DNA of 5,797 nucleotides from Pseudobdellovibrionaceae bacterium. Its GTDB lineage: Bacteria > Bdellovibrionota > Bdellovibrionia > Bdellovibrionales > JAMPXM01. The translations under genes and the position numbers were made by a program. Below are positions 1 to 5,382 of the stretch, one piece after another (within the stretch, counting starts at the first letter, position 1; the number at the start of each line of letters is the position of its first letter). The stretch spans positions 1 to 5,797 of the forward strand of contig JALHOI010000219.1 of the NCBI GenBank assembly GCA_022843085.1, read 5' to 3'. The notes below the pieces were generated by a model that was not told where the DNA came from, made no database searches, and saw nothing but the letters and a program-made list of their open reading frames with translations.

Positions 1-2
1 TC

Positions 3-155
3 GTGGCGCTCGAAACGGGTAAATCTCTGAAGGATGCCATGGGCGAGACCAGCGCTGCCATCGCACAGGCTTTTTTCATGGCAGGCGAAGGTGCCCGCCT
101 TTTCGGCCGCACTTCGGGTTCATCAAACTTCGTCTTAGGTGACAATGTGCGTTAG
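3..155 (+). pseudogene. Aldehyde dehydrogenase fragment, truncated at its 3' end
   Basis: The frame beginning at base 3 is open to a TAG at 153-155. It reads VALETGKSLKDAMGET, then AFFMAGEGARLFGRTSG. This resembles residues of about 95-145 of NAD(P)-dependent aldehyde dehydrogenases, especially the semialdehyde dehydrogenase type, where a 'L-ALETGK' helix is followed by 'AGEGRR-YGRT'. These enzymes oxidise aldehydes to acids in the cytoplasm and are normally about 480 residues long. The cofactor-binding core and the catalytic Cys and Glu lie further downstream in the family, yet the frame ends here. None of the three plus-strand frames after 155 resumes recognisable dehydrogenase sequence, and the next gene starts 39 bases later. 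A deletion or rearrangement remnant is therefore more likely than a single nonsense mutation. The 5' part lies outside the window, so its integrity is unknown. Family assignment rests on about 50 residues. Confidence 0.6.
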
Positions 156-193
156 TGCCTTCTCATGTCGGCGACTCGAGCTACCATTGAGCG

Positions 194-760
194 ATGCAGG
201 CTTTAGTACTTCATCCCCGCGAGGTTCGTACACCTCGACATCAAGTTCGAGCTACGGCACGGCGATTGATCGGATCAGAAATATCGATCCAGTTCGAGAT
301 CGAAGGCGCAAGCCGTGTCGATTGGCCGGTCTCAAACACAAGTCATGGACGTCGCCTGGATGACCTTTGGAAGCAAACGTGCCTCGAGTGTTTCATCATT
401 GGGCCCCAGCACGTCATGTCGCAACGTTATGACGAGTGGAACTTTTCTTCGACGCAAGATTGGGCCGCTTACTCATTCACGACTTACCGCGAGGGTCGGG
501 CAAACCTCGAAGTGCGACCTCCCTCGATCGAACGAATCGCGATAGGCGACAAGATTCGATTCGAAATCGATCTTTCGCTTTTGCCCGATCATTCAGACGG
601 TCTTTCGGGCGGTCTTTCGGGCGGTCGCACGCGGTTGGGATTAACTGCGGTGGTAATTGAAAAAGGTGACCAAGTACCATTTTACTGGGCGCTCGCCCAT
701 ACCGGGGAAAAACCGGATTTTCATTTGCGCGAGAGTTTTACTTTCGAATTGGAGTCTTAA
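194..760 (+). CDS. DOMON-like domain protein
   Basis: This 188-residue protein matches the compact bacterial DOMON-like family along its whole length. It starts with the 'M-L-HP' opening (residues 1-8), then LWKQTCLECFI (58-68), then a WNFSSTQDWAAYSF block (82-95). These are followed by LGLTAVV (148-154) and YWALAHTGEKPDFHLRES (164-181) before the FTFEL end. DOMON folds are beta-sandwiches that bind haem or sugars in other contexts; no ligand is established for this subgroup as far as I know. There is no signal peptide or membrane helix, so it is predicted to be cytoplasmic. ATG 194 is chosen because an in-frame TGA lies at 188-190 and the family N-terminus fits; no clear Shine-Dalgarno precedes it. 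The gene ends two bases before the namZ start, which implies a shared transcript and possibly a shared role in cell-wall sugar handling (inference). Residues 136-144 come from a short in-frame DNA duplication. Confidence 0.8.
   Translation: MQALVLHPREVRTPRHQVRATARRLIGSEISIQFEIEGASRVDWPVSNTSHGRRLDDLWKQTCLECFIIGPQHVMSQRYDEWNFSSTQDWAAYSFTTYREGRANLEVRPPSIERIAIGDKIRFEIDLSLLPDHSDGLSGGLSGGRTRLGLTAVVIEKGDQVPFYWALAHTGEKPDFHLRESFTFELES
598..626 (+). repeat. 12-base in-frame tandem repeat, about 2.4 copies
   Basis: The unit CGGTCTTTCGGG occurs perfectly at 598-609 and 610-621, followed by a partial CGGTC at 622-626. Because the unit is a multiple of three it keeps the frame and encodes repeated Gly-Leu-Ser-Gly in a loop just before the conserved LGLTAVV strand of the DOMON-like protein. 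It looks like a slippage-type duplication with no frame consequence. Confidence 0.85.
751..754 (+). promoter_or_regulatory. Shine-Dalgarno for namZ inside the end of the upstream gene
   Basis: GGAG lies 8 bases before the ATG at 763, within the last codons of the DOMON-like gene. It is the clearest ribosome-binding site in the window. It supports ATG 763 as the namZ start, and its position suggests that translation of the two genes is coupled. Confidence 0.6.
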
Positions 761-762
761 AC

Positions 763-2016
763 ATGTCTGTTCATTTCCAGTTGGGCTTCGATTGTTTTTT
801 GCGCGATAAATCTTTGCGACGATCGTGTGCGGGTAAACGTGTCGCGCTCTTGGCGCATCCGGCCTCGGTCAGCTATGCACGTGCGTCTCGGTTTGGATTT
901 GAGCATTCGATGGATGCACTGACGGCGTTGGCTCTTGAGACACGAGAGTTCAAAGTTACGGCTGCGTTTGGCCCGCAGCACGGCATGCGTGGAGAAGTGC
1001 AGGATAACATGCACGAGACGGCAAACTACATAGACCCAGTTTGGAAAGTTCCGGTTTTTTCTCTGTATGGTGAGGTGCGAAGGCCGACCAAGGAAATGAT
1101 GGAATCCTTCGATGTCTTGCTGGTTGATCTACAAGACATCGGAACACGCATCTATACTTTTCTCACGACTCTGCTCTATGTCCTCGAGGAAAGTTCTAAG
1201 TTCGGTAAAAAAATCATCGTGCTCGATCGGCCGAATCCAGCCGGTCGTCCCGTCGAGGGAACCCTGCTTGAAAAAGGCTTTGTGAGTTTCGTCGGAGCCG
1301 CCGAGGGACTTCCGATGCGACACGGGTTGACGTTAGCAGAGGCCGCCCTATGGTTTAAGAAGCGGCTAAAAATCGATGTCGATCTCGAGATTGTCGAGAT
1401 GCAAGGTTATCAGCCCGACGCCGCTGGCGAGTATGGCTGGCCAGGGTCATCGTTGACCTGGGTCAATCCATCGCCAAACGCCGCGACTGTGTCGATGGCG
1501 CGCGCGTTTCCTGGCACCGTCTTGATCGAGGGGACGACTCTCTCTGAGGGACGAGGAACAACGCGTCCGCTTGAAACTGTCGGCACCGTTGGAGTTGCGA
1601 TGAACGATGTTGTGACGCGCATGCACGAACTCGCTCCTCAGTGGATGAAAGGCTGTCTGATTCGCCCGTGCTGGTTTCAGCCAACCTTTCACAAGCACTC
1701 CGGCTTGATCACGGCCGGGTTTCAGATCCACGTTGATTCTGATGCTTACGATCACAATGCGTTTAAACCGTACCGTCTGATTGCACTTTGGCTAAAAGCC
1801 CTTCGCCTTCAAGATTCGAAGTTAGAGATCTGGCGAGATTTTCATTACGAGTACGAGAAAGACCGACTCGCGATTGACCTAATAAACGGCGGAACCTTTT
1901 TGCGCGAATGGGTTGACGGCGGGGCTTCGCGATCAATTGATGAGTTCGAATCTCGGTGCGCGAAAGAAGAAAAAATTTGGCGGGCCGACCGAGCCGAGTT
2001 TTTGATATATCCCTAG
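763..2016 (+). CDS. namZ: Exo-beta-N-acetylmuramidase NamZ family protein (DUF1343, GH171)
   Basis: The 417-residue protein is full length for the DUF1343/NamZ family, whose Bacillus subtilis member (YbbC/NamZ) cleaves terminal MurNAc from the non-reducing end of peptidoglycan fragments. Landmarks in order are GKRVALLAHPASV (24-36), FGPQHGMRGE (69-78), LYGEVRRPT (101-109), LLVDLQDIGTRIYTF (119-133), VLDRPNPAGRPVEG (153-166) and MRHGLTLAEAA (185-195). Then come WVNPSPN (233-239), FPGTVLIEGTTLSEGRGTTR (249-268), and the C-terminal FQPTFHKHSG (305-314) and AIDLINGG (370-377) blocks. The N-terminal half is a Rossmann-like domain and the second half the family's auxiliary domain. No signal peptide precedes the family core, so it is predicted to be cytoplasmic, unlike the secreted Bacillus enzyme. 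The PQHG motif has Gln where many members have Glu. It is cotranscribed with the DOMON-like gene. Exact substrate and activity are inferred from the family. Confidence 0.87.
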   Translation: MSVHFQLGFDCFLRDKSLRRSCAGKRVALLAHPASVSYARASRFGFEHSMDALTALALETREFKVTAAFGPQHGMRGEVQDNMHETANYIDPVWKVPVFSLYGEVRRPTKEMMESFDVLLVDLQDIGTRIYTFLTTLLYVLEESSKFGKKIIVLDRPNPAGRPVEGTLLEKGFVSFVGAAEGLPMRHGLTLAEAALWFKKRLKIDVDLEIVEMQGYQPDAAGEYGWPGSSLTWVNPSPNAATVSMARAFPGTVLIEGTTLSEGRGTTRPLETVGTVGVAMNDVVTRMHELAPQWMKGCLIRPCWFQPTFHKHSGLITAGFQIHVDSDAYDHNAFKPYRLIALWLKALRLQDSKLEIWRDFHYEYEKDRLAIDLINGGTFLREWVDGGASRSIDEFESRCAKEEKIWRADRAEFLIYP

Positions 2017-2972
2017 TGAGAGGGCTGGTTGTGAGGCATTCCCTTGCCGGCCTTTATCGCTTGAACTGTACTAAATCCGACAGCCCCCAGGATCAGCGCA
2101 CCACCGAGCAGTTGCATGGGGCCCATCTCTTCTTTCAGAAAAATAAAAGCAAAGAAGGCTGCGAACGGCGACTCAAGCAAAAAGAGAAGCGATGCGGTCG
2201 ACGGCGGCAGAACTCGTTGAGCCCGCACTTGTAGTGCAAAACCGATGAGTGTTGAACAGAGAGTGAGGCTCAGAAAACCAATGAGAGGCAAAGAGACTCC
2301 CTCGAACGCATTTTTTGCGAGGCGTACGGGCATTTCAAACGAGTTCGGTTCGATAAAAAGAGCGAGAAGCAAAGTCGGAAATCCGGCCGCCAGACTTTGC
2401 GCACTATTGAAATGAAAGCCGTTGAAAGCCATGCCCAGGCGTTTGGGTAGCCCGGCTGTTACGAGAATATGTGCTGAAGCCGCAAATGCACAGATGAGAG
2501 TCAAGAAGTCGCCAAGATTGAGGCGCGAGCGTGCGTCGAGTTCTTTTGTTGATAAGAGGCCACACATTAACCCCACACCGACAAGGGCAACAAGGCTGCA
2601 GAAAATAAGGGTCTTGGGGCGCTCAGAGCCGCGCCCTCGAGCTGCCTCGTAAAGCGGTACGATGAGAACGTAGAGGCACGTTAAAAATCCACTTTTTGTG
2701 GCGGTGGTGTACTGCAGGCCCCAAGTTTGAAAGATGATGGTCGCCGCGATAAAAAAACCTGGAATCCAAGCAACTCTCAAGTAATTTCGCGCCTCTCGAG
2801 TCACAAGAAATCGACGGGCGAAAAGCAGGCCGATTAAACCTGCGATGACGAAACGCCAACCTGAAATCGCGACCGGGCCAGCCCCTTGTAAAGCCCAAAC
2901 CGCGGCCACAAAACCGAGCCCCCAAAGCATGCCGGCGAAAATTAACTCGGTCACGGCTCGGGTCTGGGTCAT
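2013..2972 (-). CDS. EamA/DMT-superfamily permease, ten predicted membrane helices
   Basis: From ATG 2972 this is a 319-residue inner-membrane protein with two EamA repeats, about residues 9-138 and 152-303. The first repeat has FAGMLWGLGFVAAVWAL, a 'GWRFVIAGL' helix and the family-typical YTTATKSGFLTCLYVLIVPL (88-107). The second has LGDFLTLICAFAASAHILV (153-171) and ASLLFLLESPFAAFFAFIFL (260-279), followed by KEE, the usual helix-nine signature. Ten hydrophobic segments can be counted. The superfamily exports or exchanges small metabolites such as amino acids and nucleotide-related compounds; the substrate cannot be read from sequence. In-frame alternatives at 3002 (ATG) and 3014 (GTG) would add a hydrophilic, unconserved-looking leader, and no start has a good Shine-Dalgarno. 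ATG 2972 puts the first helix where the family expects it. The stop codon overlaps that of convergent namZ. Confidence 0.85.
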   Translation of the reverse strand: MTQTRAVTELIFAGMLWGLGFVAAVWALQGAGPVAISGWRFVIAGLIGLLFARRFLVTREARNYLRVAWIPGFFIAATIIFQTWGLQYTTATKSGFLTCLYVLIVPLYEAARGRGSERPKTLIFCSLVALVGVGLMCGLLSTKELDARSRLNLGDFLTLICAFAASAHILVTAGLPKRLGMAFNGFHFNSAQSLAAGFPTLLLALFIEPNSFEMPVRLAKNAFEGVSLPLIGFLSLTLCSTLIGFALQVRAQRVLPPSTASLLFLLESPFAAFFAFIFLKEEMGPMQLLGGALILGAVGFSTVQAIKAGKGMPHNQPSH

Positions 2973-3100
2973 CGTTTTTTGGGTACTGCCAAGTGTATGC
3001 ATACGTGATTGCACCGACTAACGTGAACGTGCGCTTGCGGCAAGGATCTTTAATTTTTCGCTCATTGCATGAGGTGAGATCAGCTGCTGAAATATTGAAT
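2973..3100. promoter_or_regulatory. Divergent intergenic region, with a 10-base palindrome
   Basis: These 128 bases separate the preferred starts of the permease (leftward) and the membrane protein (rightward), so promoters for both should lie here. A perfect palindrome, GTATGCATAC, sits at 2995-3004, about 23 bases before the permease ATG, and ACGT occurs at 3003, 3021 and 3027. The plus strand has a weak -10-like TTTAAT at 3049-3054 without a good -35 partner. No strong sigma-70 promoter could be assigned on either strand. The role is inferred from position only. Confidence 0.35.
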
Positions 3101-4306
3101 ATGAATCCGCGTGGGCACTCCAAACTGTTAATCGAAAACTTGAACCCACTTTCTTCGAAGGGGCGCATTTCGTTTTCGTCGTTCGCGCTATCTTTGTTTG
3201 CTATCGTTGTTTTCAATTTAATTGTTTGGGCGGTTCTAAAACAGCAGTTGATTCCGGCCCGAGCCGCGCTCGATCGCGATCGAACTCTTCTGCTTTACGG
3301 CCTTTGGTTTCTATTCGCGACGATTGGTTTCGCCAGCGCGACAAACACGTTTATAAAGCGGTGGGCTGGTGTTTTCGGTGACCGTGAGATTTCGGGCTTC
3401 TGGAAGTTCGCTATTCGGTTTGCTCTTTTAAGCCCTCTTTTAGCTTATCCATTGACTGTTGTTTCGTTTGCCTACCACGGCCTCTCGCGGCGAACTGGTG
3501 CAGCACTTATTCTTGGTGGATTTGTTTTGTCGATTGCGGCATCGCCATTTTTACCGCGCGCAGTTTTCGGCATCGAGCGAATCGATTTTTTGGCGTCGAC
3601 AGCACCGCTTTCACGCGTCATGCCGGCCCCCGTGTCGCTTCCGGGTGTGAACGTACTCGCGCCCTCGTTGGCGACCGCGACGCCGGGGCTTCGATATTTA
3701 TTCTGGCTTGGAACAGACGCATATCGTTCTTGGTTCTTAAGCCGCGCCGTTGCAGTTCATGATTCTGAACTTTGCAAACAACGTCTCGGATTTTTAGGGC
3801 TCGAGGTGCGCGACTGTTACTTCGCCAATCTTCGGAAGATGGCTTTAGAGGCCCCGCTCGTTTCGCCATTTTTCGCACTCTACTTCGAGTCGCTTTATCG
3901 GCAAAAGGTGAGCGAGGAGTTTCAGATTCAACAGAGTGACACGCAGACAAGTTCGGCGCAAACGGGCTTAGTTTTGAGTCTTCTCACTTTGTCGAATCAG
4001 ATCGAGTTGCTTGAACCCAGCCCGATGTTTGTTGAGAGGACCCATTTTTTAAGCCCCGCAGCGCTACTTCATGCCTATGGCAGTCCCGAGTTTCCTCTTG
4101 TTGAAGCGGGCCAAGACGTTCAACGCTTCGGTCTTGTCTTGAGGTTACTGCCTGTGTTTGAAATGCAGCTGACCAGCGTTCAAAAGTTTCTCAGCGAGCA
4201 AGGCCGTATGCTTGGAGCTGAAGAGGTTACGGTCACGTCCGAAGTGGCGGACCTGCGAAGACGGATCGATGCGATCAAGCGCGATCCGCTGCTTATTGCT
4301 CGTTGA
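3101..4306 (+). CDS. Uncharacterised membrane protein, four N-terminal helices and soluble C-terminal half
   Basis: I do not recognise this 401-residue protein. Four hydrophobic stretches are visible at about residues 24-46, 62-84, 102-126 and 133-150. They are followed by some 250 mostly soluble residues, with a Pro/Ala/Val-rich linker (about 168-195) and two cysteines (225 and 239). A probable helical end has an EVADLRRRIDAIKRD heptad-like segment (381-395). No catalytic motif, nucleotide-binding loop or known domain was seen. The start is uncertain: the frame is open back to an ATG at 2993, but that start would overlap the permease's possible upstream starts and add a 36-residue polar leader. 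ATG 3101 has no good Shine-Dalgarno; GAGGTGAG at 3071-3078 is too far away. Codon use looks like its neighbours, which argues against recent acquisition. It is transcribed divergently from the permease and converges on the secreted nuclease gene with five bases between stops. It is probably an inner-membrane, lineage-restricted protein. Confidence 0.75.
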   Translation: MNPRGHSKLLIENLNPLSSKGRISFSSFALSLFAIVVFNLIVWAVLKQQLIPARAALDRDRTLLLYGLWFLFATIGFASATNTFIKRWAGVFGDREISGFWKFAIRFALLSPLLAYPLTVVSFAYHGLSRRTGAALILGGFVLSIAASPFLPRAVFGIERIDFLASTAPLSRVMPAPVSLPGVNVLAPSLATATPGLRYLFWLGTDAYRSWFLSRAVAVHDSELCKQRLGFLGLEVRDCYFANLRKMALEAPLVSPFFALYFESLYRQKVSEEFQIQQSDTQTSSAQTGLVLSLLTLSNQIELLEPSPMFVERTHFLSPAALLHAYGSPEFPLVEAGQDVQRFGLVLRLLPVFEMQLTSVQKFLSEQGRMLGAEEVTVTSEVADLRRRIDAIKRDPLLIAR

Positions 4307-4311
4307 ATCGT

Positions 4312-5322
4312 CTATTTGTTTTTCTTTGGTGCTGGTGTCGGAGTCGGCGTCGGTTTCGGCGATTCGATGTAGGCCGGTTCACCTGCAAAAGAAAAAAACT
4401 TTTCTTCGTTCGGTTGCCAATTTGAGTGCCGACGCCATATCTCGGCAAGAACGACAGAGCCTGCGGCCATTCGTCTGACGATGATGGGCCGATAAATTTC
4501 GATCGATTTTTTCAGATCCTCACGAGGCGCTTTTTTGTCGCGTTTTAAGATCTCGTCGAGATCCTTCGACGAGGTCACCGCAAGTTCTTTCAATAGCGCA
4601 ATTGTCGTTTTTCCGGCTAGGATGTTCTGCTCTTTTGCCCAGACTCGATCGGCCTCTTTGAACACTTGCATATCAATCGACGGCCAAAGCTCATCAACTA
4701 ATGTGTCTTCGAAGTGCGCGTGAATGCCCTTCTGATCGGTCAGCTGGCCGTCGTAGTTTTCAGTGACGTGAAGCGGCTGCGAGAGGTCCGAGACGTAGTG
4801 CCCCAAAGTTCCCGCGACAACAAGCCATTCAAGCTGCAGACGATGCCTTTCGTCTTTGAGGATATCCTTTTGCTTCAGGAGATCAGCGGTCGCGCTTAGC
4901 CTTTTTTCAAGCTCACGAATTCGCCAGTACGCGCGACCCGCACTTTGCGGGATGGCAGGAAACTTCGAATCAAAAGCGCTGCGGGACAGCTCGTAGGGGT
5001 CTTCTTTGGCCGACCAACGACCTTCTTCAATCGCCTTTTTGAATTCACGCTCGAAGATTTCTAAATCCATGAAGTGGTTGAACCATTCGATTTGGTAGGT
5101 CGCTGGCTTCTTCCAAATGAGGTCGGGCACGTTACCGTAATATCCAAGATCGAACGAACGAGATTTATAAAACCCTTTGCCGTTTGACTGCGATACCAGG
5201 TGAGCCGCGACTCGCGACGAGAGATCGTGGCCGGTTCGGCCCCATGCCAAGGCTTCGGCCGAGCCCAGGCTGAAAGCAGCGATAATAAAACCCAGAGCTA
5301 AAGTTCGGCGCGCGTTTGTCAT
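4312..5322 (-). CDS. Secreted zinc-dependent S1/P1 nuclease - phospholipase C superfamily enzyme
   Basis: From ATG 5322 the product has 336 residues. A Sec signal peptide (Arg-Arg at 5-6, hydrophobic LALGFIIAAFSLGSA, then AEALA) should be cut at Ala26/Trp27. This leaves the N-terminal Trp that, in this superfamily, chelates the trinuclear zinc site. Further candidate ligands are His32 (WGRTGH, spacing as in P1 nuclease), Asp67 (NVPDLIW), His83 (WFNHFMD), and His175, Asp179 and His185 in GHYVSDLSQPLH. The last pair is His201 and Glu205 in IHAHFED. Family members hydrolyse single-stranded nucleic acids or phosphatidylcholine outside the cytoplasm; sequence alone does not decide which. The His-x3-Glu pair is more like phospholipase C than P1 nuclease, which uses Asp. 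The C-terminus is a Pro-Thr repeat ending in lysines (from about residue 322). A TTG at 5337 is an alternative start. It follows the MurQ-like gene on the same strand after 60 bases. Confidence 0.83.
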   Translation of the reverse strand: MTNARRTLALGFIIAAFSLGSAEALAWGRTGHDLSSRVAAHLVSQSNGKGFYKSRSFDLGYYGNVPDLIWKKPATYQIEWFNHFMDLEIFEREFKKAIEEGRWSAKEDPYELSRSAFDSKFPAIPQSAGRAYWRIRELEKRLSATADLLKQKDILKDERHRLQLEWLVVAGTLGHYVSDLSQPLHVTENYDGQLTDQKGIHAHFEDTLVDELWPSIDMQVFKEADRVWAKEQNILAGKTTIALLKELAVTSSKDLDEILKRDKKAPREDLKKSIEIYRPIIVRRMAAGSVVLAEIWRRHSNWQPNEEKFFSFAGEPAYIESPKPTPTPTPAPKKNK

Positions 5323-5382
5323 AGCCGTTGTTTTCAATCACTGAGATTCACAGTCAAGTTGTGCGGATGTTGACTCGCGTGG

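Noticed and set aside
436..660. Plus-strand frame with an RSFRRSFGRSFGRS repeat
   Set aside because: The repeat is only the out-of-frame reading of the 12-base duplication in the DOMON-like gene. The DOMON frame carries the conserved motifs.
757..1014. Minus-strand open frame opposite the start of namZ
   Set aside because: It is antisense to a well-conserved gene, has an Arg/Ser/Cys-rich composition typical of shadow frames, and matches no family.
2993..3100. Extended N-terminus of the unknown membrane protein from ATG 2993
   Set aside because: The extra 36 residues are polar and look unlike a domain. They would overlap the promoter area of the divergent permease and its alternative starts, and no Shine-Dalgarno precedes 2993. 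ATG 3101 is preferred, though not proven.
4262..4288. Inverted repeat CGGATCG / CGATCCG near the end of the unknown membrane gene as a terminator
   Set aside because: The 7-base arms enclose a 13-base loop, and the T-rich stretch begins more than 20 bases after the second arm, so it does not fit a Rho-independent terminator. It lies wholly in coding sequence.
5323..5382. Promoter for the secreted hydrolase, with TTGACT on the minus strand (5352-5357)
   Set aside because: The -35-like hexamer is good, but the sequence 17 bases downstream (AAAACA) is a poor -10. Readthrough from the MurQ-like gene is equally possible.
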